Shown piece by piece: positions 28,806-37,352 of a DNA stretch of 64,000 nt (position 1 is its first letter; the number at the start of each line of letters is the position of its first letter). The notes beneath the pieces are model-generated. The model ran no database searches and had not been told where the DNA came from. It saw only the letters and a list, made by a program, of their open reading frames with translations. A program made the translations under genes and the position numbers. This DNA comes from Acidovorax sp. NCPPB 3576 (GTDB lineage Bacteria > Pseudomonadota > Gammaproteobacteria > Burkholderiales > Burkholderiaceae_C): assembly GCF_028473605.1 (NCBI RefSeq), contig NZ_CP097267.1, positions 2,534,501 to 2,598,500 of the forward strand, given 5' to 3'.

Positions 28806-28947
28806 AGCCGGCGCTGCACTGCCAGCGCTCACGGTGAGGCCGTGAGCCCATGAGCGGATGAGAAAGTCAGCCGGCGCACCGCAGGCGCCTATGCGCCTGT
28901 TGGCCTATGGGCCTGCGGTGCTGCGACAACCTGGGCGGTTGTTGGCC

Positions 28948-31134
28948 TCAGAACGTCGCCTTCACCCCTACTTTCAAGCTGCGGCCCGGCAGCGGCGACT
29001 TCGGAAATGCCGTCGTGGTCAGGATCGACGTGGCGCTGTAGGCCAGCTTGTCGGTGATGTTGTCCAGGCGCGCATACCACAGCAGATTGCTGCGCGTGGC
29101 ACCGAACTGCACCTGCTGGTGGTAGGCCAGCGAGGCGTTCCACAACGTGTACGCGCCGGTGGCACGGGTGCCGTCGCTGGGCACGCGGTCTTGCGCGGCC
29201 AGGTGGTCGAAGCCCACGCCGGCACGCCACGGTCCGCTGGCCCAGGCCAGGGTGCTGCCCACGCGCATCGGCGCGATGCGCGGCAGCGGCTCGCCCGTGT
29301 CTTCGTTGGTCGCGCGCACGATGTCGCCGCGCAGTTGCAGGTCGAGCGTGGAAGCGGTGTCGCCGAACAGCGTGGCGCTGGCCAGGCCGCTCTCGCCCAC
29401 CAGGCGCACGCTGCCGCTGGCCTCCAGGCCGTAGAACTTGGCGCGCACGCCCTCGTAGCGGTACTCGGGCAGCGCGTCGGCGGTGCCGGCGGGCACGCGC
29501 TCGCCGTCTTCCGTCAGGCTGGCACCAGTGGGCGTGAGGCCGATGTAATTGGAAAACCGGCTGTAGAACGCGGTGACGGCAAAGCGGTCGGGGCCGCTCT
29601 TCCACGCGGCGCCCACGTCGATGCTGGTCGCTTTTTCCAGCCCCAGGCGGCTGTCGCCCGTCTCCCAGGCGCCGGTGGCGATGTGCGGGCCGTTGGCGAA
29701 CAGTTCGTAGTCCTTGGGCGCGCGCTGCGTGTACGACAGGTTGGAGGTGAGCTGCCAATCGGGCGCCAGGTTGACCAGCGCCCCCACCGCCGCGCTGTGC
29801 GGGTGAAAGGTGTGCTTGCCGGTCTCGAAGCGGTCCGTGTCGGCGCTGCCGAACGATTCCACGCTCACCTGCTCGGTGCGGGCGCCGAAGGTCAGCTTGC
29901 CCCAGCCCGTGGCCAGTTCCTCGTGCGCGAACAGCGCGGTGGAGCGGCTGCGGCTGTAGGGCGCGAAGGCCTCTTCGCCCACCGCGGAGAAGCGCGACGA
30001 TTCGGCCTGCAGCCCGATCACGCCCTGCAGCGCGCCCAGCGGCGCGTGCCTGGCCTCCAGCCGCAGGTCGTTGCCCCGGTTGCGGAAGGTGGTGCCGGCC
30101 TCGCCGCCTTCGTATTCGGTGTGCACGTAGTCGGTGTGGCTGGCCTGCATCTTGATGCTTTGCAGCGGGCCGGCGTCGATGCGCCACTCGCCGTCCAGCG
30201 CATAGCGGTTGGAGCGCATGCCGATGGTCACGTCGTCCTCGGCCACGGTGCCGTAGTCGTTGCGGTAGGTGCTGGCCGAGGCGCCCAGGTAGCCACGGTC
30301 GAAGAACACCGTGCCGCCCACCGCGCCGCCGCGCGTGTGGCTGGCGGAGTTGCAGATGCGGCGCGCCAGACCCGGCGAGCCGGGCTTTTCGCAGGCCAGG
30401 TCGGCCGGGGCGCGCACGTCGTCGGTGTCGCGGTCGAACACGTCCACGTGCAGGGCATAGCGGTCATTGCCGCCCTCGACCATGGCGCCGCCCGAGCGCT
30501 CGCCGTTGCCCGTGGCGGCCGCCGCCTCGGCCTTGCCGGTCACGCCGTTGATGGGCTCGCGGGGAATGCGGTTGTCGATCACGTTGACCACGCCGCCCAC
30601 GGCGCTGCCGCCATACAGCAGCGTCGCCGGGCCGCGCAGCACCTCGATGCGCTCGGTCACCAGCGCCTCGGTGGGCACGGCGTGGTCGAAGCTCAGGGCC
30701 GAGGCGTCCAGCGTGGCACCGCTGTTTTGCAGGATGCGGATGCGGTCACCGTCCAGCCCGCGGATGATGGGGCGGCTGGCGTTGGGGCCGAAGTAGGTGC
30801 TGCTCACACCCGGCAGGCCGTCCAGCGTCTCGCCCAGGGTGGACTGCGTGCGCAAGGTGAGCGCATCGCCCGATAGCTGTGCGGCGGGGGCGATCACGGT
30901 GGCGGCGCCCAGCGGGTTGCCGGTGACGGTCACCTCGGGCAGGCGGGCGGTGGGCGTGGGTGCGGCCTCGGCAGGTGCCTGGACGGTGGCGGCGGCCGAC
31001 TGGGCATGCACGGCCGGCACCAGGCCGGGGCCACCCAGCGCAAGGAGTGCGGCCCAGGCCAGCGGGCGCAACGTGGCGCGGCGCGAAGCGGCGGTGCGGG
31101 GGCCGCGCGCGGTGGTGGAGATGTGGGAGTTCAT
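28948..31134 (-). CDS. TonB-dependent outer-membrane receptor, ZnuD-like
   Basis: A 728-residue receptor with signal peptide, a plug domain (LGETLDGLPGVSS, RPIIRGLDGDRIRILQN, IEVLRGPATLLYGG) and a 22-strand-type barrel ending in GVKATF. An extracellular loop contains two cysteines (ACEK...RICN, about residues 246-259) and a following histidine, as in zinc receptors of the ZnuD type. It is the last gene of the run headed by the Fur/Zur gene, so zinc is the likely cargo. Energised by TonB-ExbBD from elsewhere. Cargo is inferred. Confidence 0.85.
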   Translation of the reverse strand: MNSHISTTARGPRTAASRRATLRPLAWAALLALGGPGLVPAVHAQSAAATVQAPAEAAPTPTARLPEVTVTGNPLGAATVIAPAAQLSGDALTLRTQSTLGETLDGLPGVSSTYFGPNASRPIIRGLDGDRIRILQNSGATLDASALSFDHAVPTEALVTERIEVLRGPATLLYGGSAVGGVVNVIDNRIPREPINGVTGKAEAAAATGNGERSGGAMVEGGNDRYALHVDVFDRDTDDVRAPADLACEKPGSPGLARRICNSASHTRGGAVGGTVFFDRGYLGASASTYRNDYGTVAEDDVTIGMRSNRYALDGEWRIDAGPLQSIKMQASHTDYVHTEYEGGEAGTTFRNRGNDLRLEARHAPLGALQGVIGLQAESSRFSAVGEEAFAPYSRSRSTALFAHEELATGWGKLTFGARTEQVSVESFGSADTDRFETGKHTFHPHSAAVGALVNLAPDWQLTSNLSYTQRAPKDYELFANGPHIATGAWETGDSRLGLEKATSIDVGAAWKSGPDRFAVTAFYSRFSNYIGLTPTGASLTEDGERVPAGTADALPEYRYEGVRAKFYGLEASGSVRLVGESGLASATLFGDTASTLDLQLRGDIVRATNEDTGEPLPRIAPMRVGSTLAWASGPWRAGVGFDHLAAQDRVPSDGTRATGAYTLWNASLAYHQQVQFGATRSNLLWYARLDNITDKLAYSATSILTTTAFPKSPLPGRSLKVGVKATF

Positions 31135-31260
31135 GGAAAAAGGCTTCACGAAAAAAGAGAGCGGCGGCCTGCACGCGCGGCGCCATCCGCACCGGCCGGG
31201 CAACGCCCAGGCCGGCGAGACGGCCCCAGCGCAGTGCAGGCAGTCAGGCAAAAAAGTGCC

Positions 31261-31310
31261 ACCAGCGCATATTCATCTAGGGCAGGTAGCTATCAAAAAA
31301 GGAGTCAACC
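31261..31310 (-). repeat. Dispersed small repeat, copy B (inverted)
   Basis: Read on the minus strand it has TTTTTTGATAGC, TGCCCTAGATG and ATATGCGCTGG, the same blocks as copies A, C and D. It lies between the TonB receptor and the preceding small membrane gene. Confidence 0.7.
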
Positions 31311-31345
31311 CGCGCTGCAGCCGGCGGCCGCAGGGGGTGCGCGCT

Positions 31346-31771
31346 TCAGCCCTGTGCAGGGGGCGCGCGGGCGAGAAAGGCCGACCGCTGCCGCGTGCCG
31401 GCATGCGAGGCGTGTTGCGGCAGCGGTGCCTGCGCGGCGCCGTGCACCGTCGGCAGCACCAGCGCCGCCAGCAGCGCGCCCCCGAGCAGCAACTGGTCCA
31501 GCAACTGGCAGTCGGCGCCATGGTGGCCGGCGAACAACGCGTGGAGCGCGTCGCCGCCCTGCCCTGGCCGCGCATCGGGCGCCATGGGCGCCGTGGCATG
31601 GTGCGCCAGGCCCGCCGGCCAGGAGACGGAGGCCGAGGCCAGGCCCGGCGCCCCGCCATGCACCACCTGGTGCATGCGGCCGAGCAACGGCGCCAGCAGC
31701 AGCGCGAACGCGATCCACCAGACGGCGATGCGTTGGCGGTGCGGCAGTGGCTGCGGGCGCGCGGGTGTCAT
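31346..31771 (-). CDS. Small histidine-rich membrane protein, DUF2946-like
   Basis: A 141-residue protein with a membrane helix at residues 14-31 (RIAVWWIAFALLLAPLLGRM), a histidine-containing middle (FAGHHGADCQLLDQLL) and a second helix (LLGGALLAALVLP). The arrangement resembles DUF2946 proteins that accompany metal receptors. It sits between the DUF3299 gene and the TonB receptor in the same direction. Role in metal handling is inferred from context. Confidence 0.6.
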   Translation of the reverse strand: MTPARPQPLPHRQRIAVWWIAFALLLAPLLGRMHQVVHGGAPGLASASVSWPAGLAHHATAPMAPDARPGQGGDALHALFAGHHGADCQLLDQLLLGGALLAALVLPTVHGAAQAPLPQHASHAGTRQRSAFLARAPPAQG

Positions 31772-31814
31772 GGGGAACGTGGGGGCGGCGGGTCTGTTCA
31801 GCGAAGCGCCCGCA

Positions 31815-32348
31815 TCACTGGACGGGCCTGGCGTCGACCATGCGGTAGAACAGGCCGTACTCGTCGTTGCGCAGCGTCTCGAAGCGGCCCTCGACCACCA
31901 CGGGTTCGAGCGAATACGTGACGGGCGACGAGGCCTTCACCTCGACCATGCTCTCCGGCCCGCCGGGAATGCAGAAGGCGCAGGTGAGCGGCACCGAGGT
32001 GAGCAGAAAGTGCCGCTGCTGCGGCTTGGCCGTCATGGGCACCATGAAGCCCTGCACGCGCTGCACCGTCTGGTCCAGCGCCTTCTGCTCGGGGTTGAAG
32101 ACGGGCTCGATGCGGGTCTTGAGGGTTTTCTTCTGCAGGTTGGTCAGCGTGGACCAAGGCACCACGTCGCTGCGCGTGGGCAGCGGCTTGATCGGGCTTT
32201 GCGGGCTGTGGTAGCCGGCGCCGTTGCCCGGCGGCAGCCCGCCGCCGCCCAGCGGGGACGACAGCGCGGCACCGGCACCGTCCGGCGCCTGCGCCCCGGC
32301 CACGCCGCAGGCCAGCAGGCCGGCGAATGCGAAGGGGATGGCTTTCAT
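31815..32348 (-). CDS. DUF3299-like periplasmic protein of the metal-uptake operon
   Basis: A 177-residue protein with a signal peptide (MKAIPFAFAGLLACGVAGAQA) and a conserved block FMVPMTAKPQQRHFLLTSV followed by CAFCIPGGPESMVEV. DUF3299 proteins are regular members of Zur-controlled clusters with a MacB-type ABC pump. The CxxC pair may bind metal. Biochemical role unknown. Confidence 0.75.
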   Translation of the reverse strand: MKAIPFAFAGLLACGVAGAQAPDGAGAALSSPLGGGGLPPGNGAGYHSPQSPIKPLPTRSDVVPWSTLTNLQKKTLKTRIEPVFNPEQKALDQTVQRVQGFMVPMTAKPQQRHFLLTSVPLTCAFCIPGGPESMVEVKASSPVTYSLEPVVVEGRFETLRNDEYGLFYRMVDARPVQ

Positions 32349-32445
32349 GCGGGGTCCTCAAAAAAGGCGGCGAACGGCGGCTGGGCGCCCTGCCCGGCCG
32401 GTGCGATTGTCGCAGCGCCCGGCGGGTGTCGGGCCCGGGGATGGA

Positions 32446-32706
32446 TCAATGCTGGTGCTTCATGCCGCAGAACTTGCCGATGGCCAGGCCCTTGCACGCG
32501 GCCTGCAATTCCTTCTCGCAGGTGTCGTGGCCCTTGCCGGATTCCAGGCACTTGGCGGCGGCCTCGTGCGCGGCGGCCATGGCGCGGTGGCGCTGGATGT
32601 CGGCCTGGGTGTCGGCGTCGGAATGCGGCTGCGCCTGGGCCGCGGCGGCGGCCAGCAGGAAGAGCGGCGCGAGCGCCAGGGCGCGGAGTCGGGAGGTGGC
32701 GGTCAT
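32446..32706 (-). CDS. Small exported cysteine/histidine-rich protein
   Basis: An 86-residue protein with signal peptide (RLRALALAPLFLLAAAAAQA) and a mature part with four cysteines and a histidine-rich tail (CLESGKGHDTCEKEL, CKGLAIGKFCGMKHQH). The likely start is ATG 32706, with AAGG upstream. It may chaperone metal in the periplasm; this is inferred from composition and from its place in the operon. Confidence 0.65.
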   Translation of the reverse strand: MTATSRLRALALAPLFLLAAAAAQAQPHSDADTQADIQRHRAMAAAHEAAAKCLESGKGHDTCEKELQAACKGLAIGKFCGMKHQH

Positions 32707-32801
32707 GGAAAAAGTCCTTTCAGGAAGGGGGGTGACGAAACAGGGGAAAGGGTTCGGGGCTGTCCGCACATCCAGGCGTCATGCATCCAGGCATTCAAGA
32801 T

Positions 32802-34052
32802 TCAAGGCCGCGCCAGCAGGTCGGCCACGTCCACCCGGTACGCCTGCACGGCCGGCAGCAGCGCCGCCACCACCGCCACGGCCACCGCGAGGCCGGGCAC
32901 GGCCCATTCCTCGGGCAGCCACAGCGCGCCGGTGACGGGCATGGCGTTCTGCGCCTGCAGCATCCAGCCCACCACCGCCGCCAGCGCATGGCCGCCCGCC
33001 AGGCCCAGGGCCGAGGCGATCAGCGCCAGCCACAGCGCCTCGGCCAGCAGCAGGCCACCCACGCGCGCGGGCGAGGCGCCCAGCATGCGCAGCATGGCCA
33101 GGTCGGCCCGGCGCTCGCGCACGGCGTTCCACAGCGCGATGAACACGCTCAGCGCCGCCACGCCCAGCAGCACCGCGCCGAAGGCCTGCAGCACGTCGGC
33201 GCCCACGCCCAGCAGCCGCAGCAGGCGCGTCACCTCGACGGCGGGCGCGGCCGCCTGCATGGGCGTGTCGGCATTGATGGTGCGCGGCAGGGTCACGGCG
33301 GCGAGCGGGCTGCGGTAGCGCACCAGCGCCAGCGTCACCTCGCGCTCCTGGCGCAGCGCCTCCAGGTCGTCGGGGTCGTCGGCCTGCGCGGTCTCGTGCA
33401 CCGTCCACACCGATTCGGTGGCGGTGAGCACCAGCCGGTCCAGCACGCAGCCGCAGGGCGCGAGCACGCCCGCCACGGTGTAGGGGTGGTCGCCGTGCGC
33501 GTGCCCGCCACCTGCCAGGCCATGGCTGCCCACGAACCGCCGGCCCAGCAACGCATCGCCCTGCCCTGGCGCGGTATCCTGCGCGGCGCTGGCCATGGCG
33601 CGCGCCACTGTGGCGCCCAGCACGGCCTCCATGGGCTGCTGCCACAGGCGGCCCTGGGCCAGCGCGGCGCCGTAGTGCGCCGGGTACTGCGGCGTGGTGC
33701 CCACGATGCGGTAGCCCGAGAAGCTGTCGCCCAGGCTCAGCGGAATGGCCTCGGCCACCAGCGGCTGGCGGGCCAGCGCCTCGAAGTCGGCCAGGGCGAT
33801 GTTGCCGGGCGGCACATCAATGTGGAACACGCCCGCCAGGATCAACTGCAGCGGGCTGCCCTTGGCGCCCACCACCAGGTCGATCCCCTGCACGTCGCGC
33901 TCGAACGCCTGGTCGATCTGGCGGCTGACCAGCAGCACCAGCGTGACTGCGGCCAGCCCGAGCGCGAGCAGCAGCAGGTTGAGCGCGGCCGGCAGCGGGC
34001 GCGACCACAGGTAGCGCCACGAAAGGCCCAGGACGTTTGCTATATTTTTCAT
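32802..34052 (-). CDS. ABC transporter permease, MacB/FtsX type
   Basis: A 416-residue membrane protein with an N-terminal helix, a large extracytoplasmic domain (about residues 40-270) and three C-terminal helices, the FtsX layout. Mechanotransmission proteins of this type do not import substrate through the membrane but act on periplasmic partners. The start codon and first seven codons (MKNIANV) are encoded by dispersed repeat copy C. It works with the ATPase encoded just upstream. Confidence 0.85.
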   Translation of the reverse strand: MKNIANVLGLSWRYLWSRPLPAALNLLLLALGLAAVTLVLLVSRQIDQAFERDVQGIDLVVGAKGSPLQLILAGVFHIDVPPGNIALADFEALARQPLVAEAIPLSLGDSFSGYRIVGTTPQYPAHYGAALAQGRLWQQPMEAVLGATVARAMASAAQDTAPGQGDALLGRRFVGSHGLAGGGHAHGDHPYTVAGVLAPCGCVLDRLVLTATESVWTVHETAQADDPDDLEALRQEREVTLALVRYRSPLAAVTLPRTINADTPMQAAAPAVEVTRLLRLLGVGADVLQAFGAVLLGVAALSVFIALWNAVRERRADLAMLRMLGASPARVGGLLLAEALWLALIASALGLAGGHALAAVVGWMLQAQNAMPVTGALWLPEEWAVPGLAVAVAVVAALLPAVQAYRVDVADLLARP

Positions 34053-34095
34053 AGCGGCATGCCCTAGGGTTTATTGCGCTGGAGGCCGATTTCAT
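34037..34095. repeat. Dispersed small repeat, copy C, spanning a gene junction
   Basis: Contains GCTATATTTTTCATAGC, CATGCCCTAGGG and TTGCGCTGGAGGCCG. It encodes the last residues of the ATPase (GLQRNKP) and the first of the permease (MKNIANV) on the minus strand. Confidence 0.7.
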
Positions 34096-34735
34096 TCAGA
34101 TCCAGCCGCTGGCTCCCCGGCCGGTCCGCCAGGGCCTGCGCTGCGCGACGGTCGTGCGTGGCGACCACCAGGCTGGCGCCGCAGGCCTCGGCGCAGGCCG
34201 TGAGCAGCGCCAGCGCATCGGCGGCGGCCTCGTCGTCCAGGCTGGCGGTGGGCTCGTCGGCCAGCAGCACCCGGGGCGACAGCAGCACGGCGCGCGCCAG
34301 GGCCACGCGCTGCGCCTGACCGCCCGACAGTTGATGCGGCCGGCGCGCCGCCAGCCCGGCGACGCCCAGGCGGTCGAGTGCGCCGTGGATGGCGGCGGCA
34401 TCGCGCGGCAGCCCGGCGGCGAAGTACGGCAGCGCGAGGTTCTCGGCCACGGTGAGCGCGGCGCTCAGGTGCAGTGTCTGCGGCACGAAGCCGATTTGGC
34501 GCGCACGCCAGGCATCGTGCGCCGCACCGCCCAGGCGGTCCAGCGCCTGGCCGGCCACCTCGGCCGTGCCGGCGCTCGCGCGGCGCAGCCCGGCCACCAG
34601 GGCCAGCCAAGTCGATTTGCCCGAGCCGGAGCGGCCCTGCAGCAGCAGGCACCCGCCCTGCGGCAGGTCCACATCCGGAAACCGCAGCGGTGCGATGCCG
34701 GCGTGGGCGAATGCCAGCGCCTGTGTGCGAATCAC
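34064..34735 (-). CDS. ABC transporter ATP-binding protein
   Basis: A 223-residue ATPase of the LolD/MacB type. Walker A is GRSGSGKSTW, the signature LSGGQAQRVALARA, and Walker B VLLADEPTASLD; the H-loop is VATHD. GTG 34735 overlaps the stop of the Fur-type gene (GTGA), giving translational coupling. The last residues are encoded by repeat copy C. Part of the metal operon. Confidence 0.9.
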   Translation of the reverse strand: MIRTQALAFAHAGIAPLRFPDVDLPQGGCLLLQGRSGSGKSTWLALVAGLRRASAGTAEVAGQALDRLGGAAHDAWRARQIGFVPQTLHLSAALTVAENLALPYFAAGLPRDAAAIHGALDRLGVAGLAARRPHQLSGGQAQRVALARAVLLSPRVLLADEPTASLDDEAAADALALLTACAEACGASLVVATHDRRAAQALADRPGSQRLDLNEIGLQRNKP

Positions 34736-35214
34736 TCGCCGTCCCCGGGATGCGCGGACTGCGCGCACACCGCGCACCGGCCGCGCACGGCGACGTCCAG
34801 CGACAGCAGGTCGTGGCCGGCGGAGGCCAGGGCCTTCAGCATCTGGCGCGCGGCCGCCTGCAGCGGCGCTGCGCCCTCGGTGACGGGAAACTGCCGGTGG
34901 CAGTCATTGCATTCGAAATGCGGCGCGGCCGGCTCGCTCTTGTGGCCCACCAGGGTGTAGCGGGCCACGCGCTGGGCATCGATGTGCCGGCGCATCAGCC
35001 CGGCGCTGGCCAGCCGGTCCAGCAGCCGGTAGACCGTGACGCGGTTGACCACCACGCCCCGGCGCGCCAGGGCGGATTCCACCTCCGCGCCGGACACCGC
35101 GACGGAGGGCTGCGAGGACATCAACGCCAGCAGCGCGCGCGTGGCGCGGGTGGAGCGCAGGCCGGGCGGCAGCGCGCGGGGCGCGGAGGGATCGGAGTGG
35201 GGAGAACGGGGCAT
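34732..35214 (-). CDS. zur: Fur-family regulator, probably Zur
   Basis: A 160-residue protein. Residues 35-85 are the winged helix (VSGAEVESALARRGVVVNRVTVYRLLDRLASAGLM), and the metal-binding part has HFECNDCHRQFPV and the second CxxC, RCAVCAQ, forming the structural zinc site. It heads the run of ABC, DUF3299, small exported and TonB genes, which is typical for a zinc regulator rather than iron. A near-perfect palindrome 59 bp upstream (35273-35293) is the likely operator. Zinc specificity is inferred from context. Confidence 0.8.
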   Translation of the reverse strand: MPRSPHSDPSAPRALPPGLRSTRATRALLALMSSQPSVAVSGAEVESALARRGVVVNRVTVYRLLDRLASAGLMRRHIDAQRVARYTLVGHKSEPAAPHFECNDCHRQFPVTEGAAPLQAAARQMLKALASAGHDLLSLDVAVRGRCAVCAQSAHPGDGE

Positions 35215-35272
35215 GGCGGGCGGCCCGCGGCGCAGGCGATGGCGCCGGGAACGGGCTTTGCAAAGGGTTTGG

Positions 35273-35293
35273 TAACGCAAACGGGTTGCATTA
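35273..35293. promoter_or_regulatory. Candidate Zur operator
   Basis: Arms TAACGCAA and TTGCATTA pair at seven of eight positions around a 5-base spacer. It lies upstream of the Fur/Zur gene. The spacing differs from the standard 7-1-7 Fur box, so binding is uncertain. Confidence 0.45.
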
Positions 35294-35333
35294 TGGCAGC
35301 TTTGCGCGGCCCCGCCCGCCCCGGCCCTGGCCT

Positions 35334-35540
35334 TTACGGGGGCGGCTGCTTTTCTTCCTGCAGCCGCTTCAGCTTGCGCCGCAGCCTGGCGTTGTCCAGG
35401 CCCAGCGCCAGCCAGGACAGCCCGAACAGCCCGTAGAACACCGCCTGCCCGAAATACGCGAATGCCAGCCACGATGCGCCCGCGCACGCCAATGCCGTGA
35501 CCAGCAAGTACGTTCCGTCTTTGAAGGGGGATGGAGCCAT
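35334..35540 (-). CDS. Small membrane protein of unknown function
   Basis: A 68-residue protein with two hydrophobic segments (TYLLVTALACAGASWLAF and FYGLFGLSWLALGL) and a basic C-terminal tail (RLRRKLKRLQEEKQPPP). It starts five bases after the preceding gene's stop on the same strand. No family recognised. Confidence 0.6.
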   Translation of the reverse strand: MAPSPFKDGTYLLVTALACAGASWLAFAYFGQAVFYGLFGLSWLALGLDNARLRRKLKRLQEEKQPPP

Positions 35541-35545
35541 GGGAT

Positions 35546-36004
35546 TCACCTCAGCCGCGACAGGCTTTGCGGAGACAGCGCCAGGGTGAGCCGCCCCGCG
35601 TGCTGGCGCTGGTAGATCTGCGGGTGGGTCTGCAGCACCGTGCCCACCTGCGGGTTGAGAAAGCCGTGGCGCGACGCATAGAACAGCACGTCCGACAGGC
35701 CGGTGCCGCCCGAGATCACCCGGCCGGTGGCCACGGCCGCGCTGCCCACCGCCGCCCCGGCGAAGTAGGCCACGCCCAGCGCGCCCAGCATGGCCAGCCG
35801 CTCGGGCAGCGTGCCGGCAACGACCAGTTCGCCCACCGTCACCCGCGGCCCATGCACCCGGGCGGCGTCCACCAGGGTCTTGATGGTGCCCACGATCAAC
35901 GCGTAATTCGGGAACGCGGTGGCGGGCACGGGAATACCGAGCGCCTCCATGTTCTCCCGCCAATATTCCAGCCACCGGGGTTCATTCTCTGCACCTGCCG
36001 ACAC
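35546..36004 (-). CDS. Conserved-looking hypothetical protein with hydrophobic centre
   Basis: A 152-residue protein starting MSAGAENEPRWLEYWRENME. Residues about 70-100 are small-residue-rich and hydrophobic (LGALGVAYFAGAAVGSAAVATGRV), followed by LSDVLFYASRHGFLNPQVG. It is linked to the small membrane gene downstream. The upstream region is interrupted by an IS5-type element 46 bases from the start, so its promoter may have been changed. Function unknown. Confidence 0.6.
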   Translation of the reverse strand: MSAGAENEPRWLEYWRENMEALGIPVPATAFPNYALIVGTIKTLVDAARVHGPRVTVGELVVAGTLPERLAMLGALGVAYFAGAAVGSAAVATGRVISGGTGLSDVLFYASRHGFLNPQVGTVLQTHPQIYQRQHAGRLTLALSPQSLSRLR

Positions 36005-36053
36005 GGTTCGACCTCCGCTTCGTTTTGTTTTGTTTCGACAGGCGGAAGTCTAG

Positions 36054-37260
36054 GGAAGGTCTGCAAAACCCCATTCGTCAGCCCGGCACAGCCTGATGTT
36101 GAACGGAAGGTCCGCCTGATTCCTGCGCAATCCGCTGCTTAGGCCCGATTGGCACGGTTTACAGGCCCGTTTCAGCCCTTGCGGCGCCACCTCGGCACCC
36201 CGCAGACGCACCTATCCCTGCAGCGCCAGGATCCGCTTCCTGGCCATCCACAGATTGCCCAGCGCAAACAGCATCATGAGGCGCGCCGTGTTCTTTTCCA
36301 GACCTCGGTAGCGCACCTTGGCGTAGCCGAACTGCTGCTTGATCACGCGGAACGGGTGTTCGACCTTGGCTCGCACGCTGGCCTTCAGGCGCTCGGCTTT
36401 GTCCAGCAGCTTGTGAAGTTCCCGCTCGGGATCAAGTGCCTTGCGTTTGCCCGGGCGCATGGCCACGTGCCACTTGATCTTGGCCTTGGCTTTGCTCCCT
36501 TGCATCTCCTGGCGCTTGTCCACGCCCTGGTAGCCTGCATCGCCCCAGGCATGCTTTTCTTTGCCATTCAGCAGGCCTGCTGCCTGCGTCACGTCGTTGA
36601 CGTTGGCGGCTGTGCCGATGACGGTGTGCACCAGTCCCGAGTCGGCATCCACGCCAATGTGCGCCTTCATGCCGAAGTGCCACTGGTTGCCTTTCTTGGT
36701 CTGATGCATCTCGGGGTCTCGCTCACCCTCTTTGTTCTTGGTCGAACTGGGCGCTGCAATGATGGTGGCGTCCACGATGGTGCCTGTCTTGAGCATCAGG
36801 CCCTGCTGGGCCAGACCGGTGTTGATGGCAGCCAGCACCTGCGGAGCCAGTTGGTGCTTCTCCAACAGATGGCGGAAACGCAAGATGGTGGTCTCATCGG
36901 GCATGCGCGCTGCACCATCGAGGCCGGCGAAGCGGCGGTACAGGGGCCGCTCGTGCAGTTCTTCTTCCATGGCCGGATCGCTCAGGTTCCACCACAGCTG
37001 CAGGCAGTGGATGCGCAGCATGGTTTCGATGGGGAATGGAGGGCGGCCACCCAGGGCCTGGTGCGCGCCCCGGGCGAACGGAGCAATGAGGGCCACCAGC
37101 GTTGCCCAGGGCACAACCTGGTTCATCTCTTCGAGGAAGATCTCCTTGCGGGTCTTCTTGGGCAGTGGGTCCAGGCCCAGGGTGTATTGATCCATGGCGC
37201 CATTGTCTTGAATGCTTGGCGCTGGGGGAGGATCAGGCGGGGAGGTTTTGCAGACCTTCC
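36054..37260 (-). mobile_element. IS5-family insertion sequence, complete
   Basis: A 1207-bp element bounded by 17-bp perfect inverted repeats, GGAAGGTCTGCAAAACC at 36054-36070 and its complement at 37244-37260, and flanked on both sides by CTAG (36050-36053 and 37261-37264), the 4-bp target duplication used by the IS5 group. It contains one intact transposase gene. It sits between the hypothetical gene at 35546-36004 and msrA. Confidence 0.93.
36212..37195 (-). CDS. IS5-family transposase
   Basis: A 327-residue transposase with the IS4/IS5 DDE pattern: D in GTIVDATIIAAPSSTKN, D in VDADSGLVHTVIGTAANVND / WGDAGYQG, and E in RVKAKVEHPFRVIKQQFG-type text (seen as KVEHPFRVIKQQFGYAKVRYRG). The N-terminal domain LRIHCLQLWWNLSDPAMEEEL is typical of the IS5 group. 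Uninterrupted and full length, so the element is probably active. Confidence 0.95.
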   Translation of the reverse strand: MDQYTLGLDPLPKKTRKEIFLEEMNQVVPWATLVALIAPFARGAHQALGGRPPFPIETMLRIHCLQLWWNLSDPAMEEELHERPLYRRFAGLDGAARMPDETTILRFRHLLEKHQLAPQVLAAINTGLAQQGLMLKTGTIVDATIIAAPSSTKNKEGERDPEMHQTKKGNQWHFGMKAHIGVDADSGLVHTVIGTAANVNDVTQAAGLLNGKEKHAWGDAGYQGVDKRQEMQGSKAKAKIKWHVAMRPGKRKALDPERELHKLLDKAERLKASVRAKVEHPFRVIKQQFGYAKVRYRGLEKNTARLMMLFALGNLWMARKRILALQG

Positions 37261-37267
37261 CTAGACA

Positions 37268-37283
37268 AAAACACCGGGGTTTT
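37268..37283 (-). terminator. Possible terminator of msrA
   Basis: On the minus strand AAAAC-N6-GTTTT followed by T and G forms a small hairpin about 70 bases after the msrA stop. The stem is short. Confidence 0.35.
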
Positions 37284-37352
37284 GCCGATGATTTACGTAA
37301 CTTTCGGTTGATTCGATGGTGTCCTGCCAGGGGCCGTGCTGGCGCCGCCGCA

